A stretch of 64,000 bases of DNA. It comes from Telmatactis stephensoni (Eukaryota; Cnidaria; Anthozoa; Actiniaria; Isophelliidae). Shown piece after piece: positions 44,861 through 56,158 of this stretch; the stretch's first letter is position 1; every line of letters begins with the position of its first letter. The notes beneath the pieces were generated by a model. The model was not told the DNA's origin. It did not search any database and saw nothing but the letters and a program-made list of their open reading frames with translations. Where the stretch lies: positions 558,001-622,000 of the forward strand of contig JALIZF010001812.1 of assembly GCA_029948255.1 (NCBI GenBank). Direction: 5' to 3'. The translations under genes were made by a program, and so were the position numbers.

Positions 44861-45695
44861 GGTTGGTGCCTACTAATGGGAAGGTAATTTTTTTGGCCAA
44901 AAACCACATGGGTATCAAAGAGCCCATCATAGGAAGCTAGAATCCAAGGAAAAAATTGGGGGTCACCGTGCATATTAATGAGTTACACGCCATCAAATGT
45001 TGCAAAATCTGCCTATTCTTGAGGCCCAAAGAAAAAATCATAAATACCCCATATTTTGAAAAAATGTCAAACTTTTTTACTAAAACGTTTACAACACAAT
45101 TCTCTTACTTGTCGATGCCATACGAAATATGAAAAACCAGAATAACAATTTTTTTCAATGAATTTTTACTAGTTTTAGACCTGTTTTGGTTCATGACCGC
45201 CAAATGAAAAGTCCAATTTTTGCAATCAAGTTTCAATTTTAAATTCATAAAAATATTTTAAAATAGTAGGTTAATCTCCACTTTACAATTTACAGAAATA
45301 AAAAATAGGGGTATCCGTGCGATTTAGAAAGTTATTTGCAGATGAACGCGCGAAAACTGATCAGAATTCGCCAAAATGATCAAAAATTCCCTAGCCCTCC
45401 CCGGAAAGTAGAGCGAATTATAATGCATTTTGGGAAATTTTCAAGATGGCGGCGAAAACAGATCGTTTCTGGTAGAAATGATAGTCAAAACAGGCGTTGT
45501 AACTCAGGTTCTATTTATCAACTGTGAATTTCATTCAAACACAGAAGAGGCTAAATGGTTTTCCTTTAATTCTGTAAGTTTATTTTTTCAAAAAGTTGTA
45601 AAAAGGCCTTGCTTTTACGATTGCTTTACCGACAAAAATTCAGTGTTTTTGCATGCGCAGAAAGCAGTGCGCGCGGACAATAGTAGGCACCAACC
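44861..45695. mobile_element. 835-bp TTAA-flanked element with 15-bp TIRs
   Basis: GGTTGGTGCCTACTA (44861) and TAGTAGGCACCAACC (ending 45695) are perfect inverted repeats, flanked by TTAA on both sides (44857-44860, 45696-45699). TTAA duplication is typical of piggyBac and Kolobok/ISL2EU elements. No transposase frame, so non-autonomous. Confidence 0.8.
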
Positions 45696-45699
45696 TTAA

Positions 45700-46800
45700 C
45701 TATTATATCAATTATATATCACTCTTTATTTCTCTAGTAAGTCATCTGCCTCTATACAATGGCCCTTTCCAAAATCCTAAGGGTGGGTATTGTAAAGAGG
45801 TCGGTGTCGTAATATAGTGTGCCACGTTTAGCCTCGTCACGCAAAGCGTTGCGTGACAAGTGAACTCGGTTGCGTGACAAATGTCACGATGCCATTTTTA
45901 ATACTAGGAAACTCATTAAAAATAAACCTCTACTTATCATCTTCTGTATGAGCTAAAAGGTATTGTCAAAATCTATTTTATTAGTAAAATCCCTAGCTTG
46001 AAGAATTTCTAGTTTTGACACGTGCATATACAGTATATATATTAGTCGACAGTCGTCTACTCGGGGTTTCATAGCATAATAAAAAGTTAATTTATTCATA
46101 TACCGCTATTCGTGGAACTTGAATTTCCTGCAACAACGCCATTATCTAAAAATAAAAAAATAATTCGGGATGTGTATGAAGTTGTTTTGATAAGTCATGC
46201 CACTGAAGCGGTGACCAACAGTGTCCGAAAAAAATACTTGAAAATTTACCAAAAATCTGCTCTTTATCTTGTCGTCCTCGCTTTTCGATTGCTTCTCCCT
46301 CTTCTAAGCTCCTCTCTGTACTTGAATTGTTTTTTCTTTTTCGTAGAATCGAATCTCGGAGTATGTCGCGAAGACTCATCTCTTCACAGACAGGCATCGC
46401 TCCGCTAGGCATCACTTCATGCACGATCAAGGTTGCCGCGCGGGCATGGAAACGAGTTATAAATAAATACCGAGAGTTAAATCAGATCGATTTCACGTGA
46501 CGTCACGAGAGGACTAAAATCTAAACTAAAATTCGGAAAAAGCTGATTGCCTGATATTTTGTATGTATCATGAAAAGAAGTCGTCTCTGGAAATTTGGTC
46601 TGATTCTGTTCATCGCTTGGCAAATTATCGGCACCAAAATTGTGTCACGCCATGCAGTCACGCATTTTCAAACAACGTAAGAACACATCAATTTGCGACA
46701 AATTTCACCTCATTTGCTTTGGCAATGAACTTAATTGTCATTTTCTATATATATAATCAATAAAATGAACAAATAAATGTATTTTTAATATCATTTCGAT
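45700..46800. other. No gene supported
   Basis: Several frames of under 100 codons without motif or splice support. CACGTGACGTCACGAGAGG at about 46495 could bind bZIP factors, but nothing downstream identifies a promoter. Confidence 0.3.
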
Positions 46801-46818
46801 GCTTGGTATTTATGGTCG

Positions 46819-46856
46819 CCATATTGGTGTACATATTGGTGTACACCAATATGGCG
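46819..46856. repeat. Palindrome CCATATTGGTGTAC ... GTACACCAATATGG
   Basis: Perfect 14-base inverted arms around a short ATATTG spacer, overlapping a tandem TTGGTGTACA. Confidence 0.7.
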
Positions 46857-47304
46857 GCCCCATACATTCTTACCAACAACAAGCCCACATTCAAACATTC
46901 GTATCTTCGTGGTGAAAAGCTCTTTTGACTCAATATTTTCTAGAGTTGCAAAGATTTAGTTGTTCTTTGAGGTACAAGTATCTTTATTTTATTTGATGCT
47001 CTGAAACCGACTTTATTTTTCTCGATGACGTCAGTGAAATCGATCTAATCCACTCACTTACATTGCACTTACTTCATTTTCTCTTAAAAACATATTTATT
47101 TTGTTCGTCCCTTTTTTGTAACACTCGATCATGTATAGAATCATTTGTGGGCTTCCTGTGTGTAAATTCACAACGCAAAGTCCTTTGTCACGGATTCAGA
47201 GAAACCAACGTGAACCGAAATCATGCACCGAAAATATTTCCACGCAAAAGCTTAAGCCAGTGCGACATCAGTTTTTATCAGGGACGGAATTGGCATCCGA
47301 GTTT

Positions 47305-47321
47305 GTTGTTAATGTTGTTGT

Positions 47322-47380
<59 letters not shown>

Positions 47381-47424
47381 TTGTTGTTGTTGCTGTTGTT
47401 GTTGTTGTTGTTGTTGTTGTTGTA
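47305..47424. repeat. (GTTGCT)n/(GTT)n microsatellite
   Basis: 120 bp of GTTGTT and GCTGTT triplets; the long Leu or Val/Ala frames across it are artefacts. Confidence 0.95.
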
Positions 47425-47656
47425 ACTGAAATAGTATGAACAATGATAAATAGTTCAAATAACTTAAATACCTTTGATATCATCGAAGTTTAAAAAACGA
47501 AAGTTTTACAATAATTCCTGAAAATCCCAAGGGGGCATTTTTTCTCACTGAACGTCAAGTGTACCAAAGCATGTCAAAAACAAAAACAAAAAAACAAAGA
47601 ATCCACTTGCAGGATGGTATTTTTGCTCTGTGATTATCATCTAAATCTGTATTCAG

Positions 47657-48243
47657 CTATCTACTTCATTGCTACATAAGATCACTGATGAAGAGTCTTT
47701 CATGATGGAGGCCTTCATAAGTCTAGATTCTTACGCAGCACAACTGACGAAAAAGCTCCAGGATCAATTTGACAGTCCTGGTACTGGTAACATCTCTTAC
47801 AACGACAATCACAAACTCTTGATTGAGCTGGTAACTCATGACGAAGTTGAGAAAATTCGCCAGTTTTTCACCTGCAAGAAAGACTTTGGCAAAAATTTGG
47901 ATCGTGAGTACACTCGCGCGGTGATTGCCGTCGCTATTGATCACAATCGGGAGGACATTTTGGAGCTTTTGCTGGGAAATGAGTTTAAGGCTGGAGGGGC
48001 ATTGTTTACGGCGGTTCGCGAGGATTCCAAAGAATGCGTTGCCAAACTCTTGCCTTACATCAGGCCCTATAATGATCAGGGACCAGAGGACATCACCGCG
48101 GGGTTATTTCTAAGTCCACTGATGCTTGCTGTTCATATGGAACACTTTGACATCATCGAGTATTTGGTCAATCAAGGCTACAAGGTACGACTCCCTGACG
48201 ACGAGACAAATCAAGCGAACAATGTGTCAATAAGCATCGATGG

Positions 48244-48285
<42 letters not shown>

Positions 48286-51200
48286 CGATGACGATGATTC
48301 TAATTTGAAACGCCGAGAGGAAAGTTTGATGCTCTCATCGTTGATTCGTATTCATTACTACCGCGCTCTGGCAAGCCCTCTTTACATATGTTACTCATAC
48401 CTGAAAAATACAGACCCGCATCCGATGTACCGCATCTTTCAACTGAACAGAATCCTCAAGAAACAGGGAGTCGTCCATTTTGAGTTCAAAAAACAATACG
48501 AGCAGCTCTCCAAGGACTGTGATAAGTTTGCAGTAGATTTACTCGAGCAGTGTCGTACAGTGCGTGAAATCCAAGTCATGACAAATGTCAAAGATGAATT
48601 CAAAGAAATGGATGAAAAGGATCAGAAATACATTGAAGTCAAGAGAGTGGGAGCCGAGGAGTTGACTGTGATGAATCTTGCAATTAGCAGTGGAAATGTC
48701 GAGGTATGCATAAGTAGAGCCTTATTATTGAAGCATATGTAGAAATTAGATGGGAGGGGAGAGAGAGGATTTTTTTGCAGCTCAGGTGTGCATGTCAAGC
48801 AGAGTGATTTAGCAAACGCGTTGTGAAAAATAACAGAACGTCACGCGCGCTGACGAATTTCGTTAGAAAAGACCATTGTCAAGAAGGGGATGTTAAAACA
48901 AATGAAATGCATGGCTTCCTGAGCATGGCGTCGTCGCGATGTTGTCATGGTAACAACGTCGGTTGGAGAAGCAAGGATGACACAGTTAATTAGTGCGCGG
49001 CTTTCTTTGCGAGGGGTCCCGAGTTCGATCCTCAGTGATCTCACATCCTTGTTTCAACTTCTTTCCTTTCCGTGTAGCTTTAATTAGCTTTAAATACCCT
49101 TAAAACGGAGCACTGATGGAGAGAGGGGAGTAGAATGAGCGCACCGTCGGCTTCCTGGAAGACCAGCTTCTAGCTGAAGGAACTTCCGACGTTAAATAAA
49201 GTGCTTTACCTTTACCTTTACCTTAGTCACGCAACGAATGAATGTGATAAATTCGTCATCTAACGTCCGGTTCTTGAGTCGCGTCGTGTTTGCTAAATCA
49301 CTCTATTTTCTTGTATGTGTTTCAGCTTGTGGCCCACCCCTACAGTCAACTACGCTTGAACGAAATCTTGTACAGAAACCTTTACACTATGTCATCCTGT
49401 GAGCCGTCGTCATGGCGACAGCGTGGGTTTGCTAGTAGGATGGGCTATGTCCTTCGCCACACCTTTCTCCTGCCCTTCCTTAGCCTGATCTTCGTATTTT
49501 TCCCTGATTCCCATTTCGGTCGTGGGATGACAAGCCCCATAGTGAAGTACTTCAGTCATACGGGGTCGTTTTTGATGTTATAGTCCTTCTGATGGTGGCA
49601 TCGTTCCAGGATGGGATGGTCGACAATATTGCTACACTAACTGCTATAGGTGAGTGTGGATGAATGGTGGATGAGAAATAGTGTGAGAAATAATGTTGCA
49701 CAGATGACGTTTCTGATATCCACTCCTATAGGACACGATCCTCAACGTCAAATGTCTTTTACATTAAAAACTCGAGAACTGACCATCGATTCAGTCTCGC
49801 GTTTTGGCGCAAGGATCTGGAATGAGATACCTCACTCTTTTAAAGAATTACCAAAAAAGCAGTTCAAGAAAAAAACTGCATGAGACTGTATTGAAACTTC
49901 TTCACCAAGAAGACTCCTATCGTGTATTTTGACAAGAATGGGAAGCATGACTTATGAATAATTGAAACTTGGTATTTTCCTCTCTTCTTTCTTCTCTGCA
50001 CCATATATTATTATACTATTTGCAGGTCACTCTTATTTTGTAAATTTTACTTGTACAATATATAAGATGAATGAATGAAAACTCTGGAAGATATAGAGCA
50101 CTCTAAATATAAGAGAAACATGCGCGTGATACACCTCGAGTTCCTGAGCTTGTTTTCCTAGTGGATTATATTTCCCAGCGTTTATAGTTACATTACATAG
50201 ACATGCGCGCGCGTTTTATATTCTTTAATTATTTAAGGAATATAAAACGCGCGCGCATGTCTCTGTACTGTGATATAAACACGATGGAAGATGTAGAGCA
50301 AGAGAAAAGCAAGCTTAGGTGCTTTTCTCTTACTCTACTTCTTCCATCGTGTTTATATCACAGTACAGAGACATGCGCTAAATAACTTACAAGTGACTAC
50401 CATTTCTTCTATCAACAGATTGGTTGATTTTGGTATGGGTCATCAGTCTAATGGTCCAAGAAATGAAGGAATTCTACTTCCAAGGCTTTCATCGCTACGT
50501 TGACCAATGGTGGAACTTCATCTCTTGTATCATGCTGCTACTCTTCATCGTCTCTTACATCCTGCACTTGGTCGCTCACGGTATCTCTGTTTCCATTAAA
50601 TTCGCAAGCACTATTAAAATTGATTCTCTGCACATCCACGTCACGCCTACTACAACGTGGTACAAACTTATGCTAGTTTCCAACGGTTTATTCTCCGTTG
50701 CCATGGTATTGAGCTTTATCCACATCTCCAGTGCATTTCAAGTGAATGACCTCTTTGGCCCATTGCAACTTTCGCTTTACAAGATCATGGTGGATGTAGC
50801 AAAGTTTTTGGTGTTCTTTTTCACATTGTTTATGGCTTTTGGCTTTAGTTTAAGGAGGTTGTACTCACAGTACATTAGCACTCAGCGTCTCATTGAAGAG
50901 GCCATAGCAGCTGGGAAAATTAACATGAATAATAATACATATGCACCAGATACTGAGCATCCATTTGCGAGGTAAGTCAAAATCAGATACAAAACAGGGT
51001 GTTAATTTGCAGGAAGGAGAGGGATTTAAGATACAATAGAATACAAGATACAATACGTATGGATGTGCTAGAGGGTATAGTCAGGGAGTACAAAGAAGGC
51101 GTAAATGTTGAATTGGGGCAAGAGATCAGAGTACAAAACAGGGTATACGTATGAATTCGCGAGGAGAGGGAAATGGGACGATGCGCGAATGAGAGGGTGT

Positions 51201-54200
51201 GGTCAGGGGATACAAAGAAGGTGTAGGTCTTGGGGGTAGGGATCGAATCAGAGTACAAACCAGTGTATGGAAAAACTGTGTCCCAGTATATTAGTCACAA
51301 GCGAGGAAGGCACCACAAAGAGTTCGCAACATGTACAGTGCTAAGAATAGCCAAAAAAGCGCAACATGTTACCTTCAAGTGAGGTGCGTCTCTTCTAGGT
51401 TTGTTTTCTATCCTACAACAAACCAAAGTTAAATCTATTTATGTTTTCTCTTTTTAGTGTGTACAATAGTCTGTATGGCTTGTTCTGGTCCTTTTTTGGC
51501 ATGACAGATGTTTCAAGCTTTAAAACAAAGGGCAAAAACTATAGGATTACCGATATCACAGGTGAAGTGCTGTTTGGTGCATTCCAGATCTTGATGGTTA
51601 TCATAGCTGTAAACATGCTGATTGCAATGATGTCGAGATCTTATGAAAACATAGCCGTAAGTAAAGATCTTTTTAAAGCTTGTTCTTAACCTGTGAAGAG
51701 AGGGGGAGGGGAAGGAGGAGGGGGAGGGGAGGGAGGGGAATGGAGGCGAAGTGAAGAGGGAAAGGGGAGAGGCTCTCTATAGATATTGTTTCAAAATATC
51801 TGTTCTTTTTGATAATTACACAGGATGATGCGGACAGCCAGTGGAAAATGTCGCGAACTCGAATGTGGATGAATTGGATTGATAAAGGCAATACTATTCC
51901 TCCGCCTTTCAATATTTTCCCAAGCATTAAAATAGTGTTCAGCGCTTTTGCTAAGATCCTGAGCTGGTTGAAAGATGTGTGCTGCTGCTGCTATTCTAAT
52001 CCCCCTAAGGTAAGTGGCCTAGTCTCCTTCGCAGCCGTTATTAGGGTCGGGTTCCCTGTGGTCATTCCTCCCATGACCACAGGGAACCCAACCCTAATAA
52101 CGGCTGCGAAGGAGACTATAAGTGGCCCGGCTGTTGGCTATGCGAGAGAGAGAATTGAAGGTGTGGTTATGCTACGAGGTATAACATTGGACCTCATCAC
52201 CCGTAGACTTTGCTCTACACTTGCGCCTATTCGCATCCGCGCTGACCGAATAGGAAAGCTGGCTCAAGTGGATTGCGCTACTTGTTGGATGAATCTGCGC
52301 AACGAGCTCGCGCGCGATGTCACACAAATTTGAATAAAAACTGTTTTTCGAAGATCGTGTTCGCGCAAAAACCTTCGTGAAAACAAACTCGTTTTACGAC
52401 TTTTGGAAAAGAAATTTCTGATTTTGAGAAGAAAAAAACATGACTTCTCATCCTCTAAAAATTAAATTCATTTTAGATGACTTAAAGCGCACAAACAACG
52501 GCTCTTTTGACCACCATGTACAACCTACCGTGCAACAAATCGTATACATTTTGTAAATGAGCCGATTTACAGGGAAATACGCTACTTATTATAGATTTCA
52601 TACGAAACTACATCCGGGACCCATGCAAGTGGATATTTTCCACATCTTCACTAGTAAAGATATCGATGACGTCAATCATTATTATTAGCACTATTATTAT
52701 AATAATAATAATAATTATTATTATTTATTTATTTATCTATTTATTTATTTATTCATTTATCTATTTATTTATTTATTTATTTGTTTGTTTGTTTGTTTGT
52801 TTGTTTGTTTGTTTATTTATTTATTTATTTATTTGTTTGTTTATTTATTTATTTATTTCGTAGTCATTTTGTAAATAAAATTTCCCAGTAAAACACTCCG
52901 CGGCTTTTACCACTCGAAGATAAACTCATATCCTCCGTCTCCACCGTATAATATCCTCTGTTTCTATTGACAAATAATAATTATATCATAGGAGCGTCAA
53001 CTTGACAAAACAGCTAACGGTATAGAACTAGGGAAGCCTAAAACACATGAAGCAGCCAAACGACGCGCAAAGATCCGACGAATCTTACTACGGTATCTGC
53101 GCAAGCGTAGATCAGAGGCCAATCAAGAAGACTCCCAAACTGTAAAGGACATCAAAGAAATACAGGAAGCCATGTATACGCAAATGCAGCAACATTTGAA
53201 TAAGCCTCTTGATTCACCATTACGTAGGAAAAGAGCTCGGAGTATTTCCCGTTCCCCAATAAGCATGGAGGTATGTATATGTCAAGTCAGTTTGTATAAA
53301 AAGTCTGCAATCTCTCAACCTCGTTCCCAGGCTCTTCCTTCTCACTTTTTTTCAAAATGGCGGGCGCGGTTACCTATCTCTTTATCAGTGCTCAGTGACA
53401 CGTAATCAGCATTGGCCACGTTCAGTTTTTATTTTGGACGACGAAAGTTTCGTCCAAGACGCAGTTTTTGTCCGAGACGAAATTTTTAACAAGCTAACTG
53501 CATACAATAGATGAAATTTTTGTCACACGAAATCTTGAGAATTGTGCGTCGTTTGGAAGCACAAAATAGTCGAAATCTTTGTCCTGGACGAAATTATGCG
53601 TCTTACATTTATTCTGACAAAATTTATCAAGACAGAAATTACAGCATGGACGAAACTTTTGTCGTCCAAGATAAAAACAACCATTGCATCCTATGTCAAC
53701 GAAGCTACTTGGGTTTTAATTCAAAATGACACAGCTACAGTAACTTTAAAGTGCATCAAGATTACTGCAAAGTGCGACGTCTTTTTCACAATTCTTTAAA
53801 AGTGAGTTGGAACAAACGGACAATGAAGATATAGAGAAGGCTTCAGGAGTTTGAGGGTTGCGTCTCCCCTATACTAAGATTACTTATAGGAGGGGCATAT
53901 TGATGCCTTATATCTTATATTGTGTAGGAATTACTTGTCGCTTTTGCAGTACTCAACAAACGGACAATGAAGATCGACAGAGAGAAGGCTTCAGGAGTCT
54001 GAGGGTGTAGCGTCTCCCCTATACTAAGACCAATTATGGGAGGGGCATATTGATGCCTTATATCTTATATTGTGTAGGAATTACTTGTCGCTTTTGCAGT
54101 ACTCAACAAACGGACAATGAAGGCAGAGAGAAGGCTTCAGGAGTCTGAGGGTGTAGCGTCTCCCCTATACTTAGACCAACTATGGGAGGGGCATATTGAT

Positions 54201-54323
54201 GCCTTATATCTTATATTGTGTAGGAATTACTTGTCGCTTTTGCAGTACTCATCTCATATGGTTTTTGTACTTTTGCAGGGAGTACAGGCCCGTTTACCAT
54301 CTGGAGGAACAGTCGGGGTCTGA
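47657..54323 (+). CDS. TRPC-family cation channel, seven exons, one apparent frameshift
   Basis: Exons: 47657-48703 (first in-frame ATG 47702), 49326-49649, 50419-50971, 51458-51656, 51824-52009, 52992-53270, 54279-54323. All introns are GT-AG with matching phases 0,1,2,0,0,0, provided one T is restored in the run at 49569-49573. About 860 aa. Exon 1: ankyrin-type repeats (LLIELVTHDEVEKIRQFF, LLGNEFKAGGALFTAV), a poly-Asp run, then the TRP_2 domain (YYRALASPLYICYSY, FAVDLLEQCR). Exons 2-3: S1-S5 (HTFLLPFLSLIFVFF, LQLSLYKIMVDVAKFLVFFF). Exon 4: pore and S6 with the TRPC LFW motif (GLFWSFFGM) and NMLIAMM. Exon 5: TRP box region (DSQWKMSRTRMWMNW, TIPPPFNIFPS). Exon 6: basic cytoplasmic tail. It is a plasma-membrane non-selective Ca2+/Na+ channel gated by phospholipase-C signalling in known members. 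An exon upstream of 47657 and the exact last exon are uncertain. Confidence 0.8.
48241..48297 (+). repeat. (GAT)n in frame, coding for poly-Asp in the TRPC-like channel
   Basis: About 19 Asp codons, mostly GAT with three GAC at the end, between the ankyrin and TRP_2 regions. Confidence 0.9.
48945..49228 (+). mobile_element. tRNA-derived SINE in intron 1 of the TRPC gene
   Basis: GAGTTCGATCC at 49020-49030 fits a polymerase III B box, preceded at tRNA-like spacing by TTAGTGCGCGGC-type A-box sequence. The right end is a simple tail CTTTACCTTTACCTTTACC. No target duplication was identified with certainty. Confidence 0.5.
49690..49940 (+). pseudogene. LINE ORF2 C-terminal relic in intron 2 of the TRPC gene
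   Basis: The frame reads FTLKTRELTIDSVSRFGARI, WNEIPHSFKELPKKQFKKK and then, after a frameshift, LHETVLKLLHQED. S-x-x-x-x-G-A-R-I-W-N-x-I-P-x-S-x-K-E-L-P-K-x-x-F-K-K-K is the conserved end of CR1/L2-type reverse-transcriptase proteins. No reverse-transcriptase core remains. Confidence 0.65.
50200..50376. repeat. Compound palindrome (two overlapping hairpins)
   Basis: Hairpin 1, 50200-50261: GACATGCGCGCGCGTTTTAT inverted perfectly across a 14-bp loop. Hairpin 2, 50256-50376: GCATGTCTCTGTACTGTGAT... inverted over about 55 bp with one or two mismatches. The right arm of the first is the tip of the second. In intron 2 of the TRPC gene. Confidence 0.85.
52021..52118. mobile_element. Near-perfect fold-back MITE
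   Basis: AGTCTCCTTCGCAGCCGTTA and GGGTTCCCTGTGGTCAT are inverted at the right (ATGACCACAGGGAACCC, TAACGGCTGCGAAGGAGACT), with arms of about 45 bp and a loop of about 6 bp. It starts 11 bp inside intron 5 of the TRPC gene. Confidence 0.85.
52677..52860. repeat. (ATT)n, (TTTA)n and (TTTG)n microsatellite
   Basis: Successive simple repeats in intron 5 of the TRPC gene. Confidence 0.95.
53813..54250. repeat. Three-copy tandem repeat of about 145 bp, each copy with an acceptor-like site
   Basis: Starts near 53813, 53955 and 54105. Each contains AACAAACGGACAATGAAG, GGGAGGGGCATATTGATGCC and a TTGTCGCTTTTGCAG site. It lies just before the last TRPC exon. Confidence 0.85.
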
Positions 54324-54649
54324 TTTCGTCCGCTCAACGTTGTCAACCAAATACCGAAGACTATGAAGTGATTGCTGAAAAAATCCCACTTAAAGAAGTG
54401 TGAATATTGTCTATAATATATATTGTTAAATCATTGAGTTATCAAATTTAGGCCGCTCATGGTAGAACGCACATGTCAAGCAAACAAGCTAATTTAGATC
54501 TCACTCTCGTATCAACAATAGCCCTTTGCCTGCGTCGAATGACTGTCGAGGGAAGGGGAAGGGGAGACGAAAGAGAGGATAGGATATGAACTTTTTATCG
54601 ATTATAAAGGGCGTGGCCAGATGATATGTATTTTAAAGGCCAGTCACAA

Positions 54650-54825
54650 TAGACCAAATCGGCTACCATTGGCTAACGGACCTAACGAGTTGCTAACTTT
54701 TCTTCCAAAAATTTCCACATGATATCAAAATGCTAAAGACAAAGAATCCTATTCCAGAAGTTTTGATTTGGGTAGAAACGTTGATCAGCCGATTTGGTCT
54801 TTTTTTTGCCGATTTAGTCTATTTC
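54650..54825. mobile_element. Diverged relative of the 39262 fold-back
   Basis: AATAGACCAAATCGGCTA at the left, CCAAAAATTTCCACATGATA inside and CAGCCGATTTGGTCTTTT at the right correspond to the 39262-39436 element, with added AT-rich sequence. Confidence 0.6.
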
Positions 54826-55028
54826 TCCAACCTTCATCTTTCAAAGACCCCTTATTCTATATCGAAACTGATTCATAAATCTTCACTCATTTTGTATATT
54901 CTAATATTGTTTTGTTAATGTTTGAATAAACTAATTGAGCAAATGAGTTGTTGCTTGTTCCTAACTGATGACTAAGATTTGGGTAGCCTGTGTTACACAG
55001 GGAACCCATGAATGTAAATAACAGCAAA

Positions 55029-55693
55029 ATGGCGGACAGCAAAAATCCAAAAGGTCCTCGAGTTAGACAGTCAACGTTTGCCTTTAGGCTTATAAATCCT
55101 GAGCTTTTCATCAAACCAGTGAGTATCTTGGAAGAAATTTGCTCAACCCTTTAAATACAAAGTACCTTCTACGAAGTCTACCTTTAGAGCGATTATTGGT
55201 TTCGGTTGTGTGATGTATTTTTGCTCTGCTATGCTTTCTAGCCTGGATGCATCCAAACTCACCTTCTACTGATTTAACTGATGATTGTTAGGGATGCACA
55301 CAGGTTTTTCTTCCATCAGCAAAATGTGAGTTTTAATGTTGTTTGTGTGAAAAAATGAATTTAGTGGAAGTGCAGCATTACCCTGTGAGCAAAAATCTCT
55401 GCTCGCAGTTTTGGATGGATGAACAACCACTTTCGATCTATCACTAAGGAAAACGTGATGACCATGATGGTGACCAAGATGATGATGGTGATGATGATGA
55501 TGATGATGGTGATGATGGTAATGATGATGTTAGCTAATTTTTTTATTTTCAGAACAAAGTTGTGATGTACTGTGGTACTGCAGTTCTAGTTGGTTGTCTT
55601 GCATATATTGCGTACATGAAATCATCATCTTCAACACCTGACAATAAAACTTCATCATCAAGCAGTCGACAGCGAAAGAGCAAGTGGGATTAG
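55029..55693 (+). CDS. SMIM8: Small integral membrane protein 8
   Basis: Two exons: 55029-55118 (ATG, ends CCA then GTGAGT) and 55553-55693 (after TTTTATTTTCAG, stop TAG), phase 0, 76 aa. The N-terminal part ends in RLINPELFIKP and exon 2 begins NKVVMYCGTAVLVGCLAYIA, one membrane helix, followed by a Ser-rich tail ending RQRKSKWD. NPELFIKPNK, the single helix with AYI-Y, and the terminal KWD are the landmarks of SMIM8, a small conserved single-pass membrane protein of unknown function. Human SMIM8 is slightly longer. The ATG lies in GCAAAATGGCGG, a good initiation context. Confidence 0.85.
55455..55530. repeat. (GAT)n-type microsatellite in the SMIM8 intron
   Basis: GATGATGATGATGATGATGG with GGTGATGATGGT interruptions. 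Confidence 0.85.
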
Positions 55694-56158
55694 ATAGCTT
55701 GTTAATCCCTTAAAAGACTCAGACTAGACTCTGACAACATAATTCTTGTGTGACTATCAATCAAGATGAAAAATTGATATTTTTTTTCCAAGTGGGTTAA
55801 AATTCAAGACTTCTTGAGATGTACAGAGTCCAAGGCTGTAGTAAAATTATGCCAATGATACATATAGTTTACTTTTTGTTTAACCAAAGGATTGATTTCA
55901 AGGTGATCACAACTACAAAGCACGATGTCAAGCTACAGCCCAAAACCCCAAACCAGAAATCTTTCTTCCTATACTTTGCAATTGTCATGTTACAATTAGG
56001 CTGATTATACTTTTGTAAAATATGGAAAATAAATAAAACAGGATTTAAAAGTGTTCCTAGAATGTTTGGTTTTCCTGTGGTATCTTTGGAAGAGAGATAC
56101 TAGAACTAGAACCTACGAGGAACGCCTACTATTTTTTCTCGACAACTTGTTGAAAACC

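Noticed and set aside
47063..47425. Poly-Leu plus-strand frame
   Set aside because: Translation of the GTT/GCT microsatellite.
49020..49030. Stand-alone tRNA gene from the B-box motif
   Set aside because: No cloverleaf can be drawn around it; it fits a SINE head instead.
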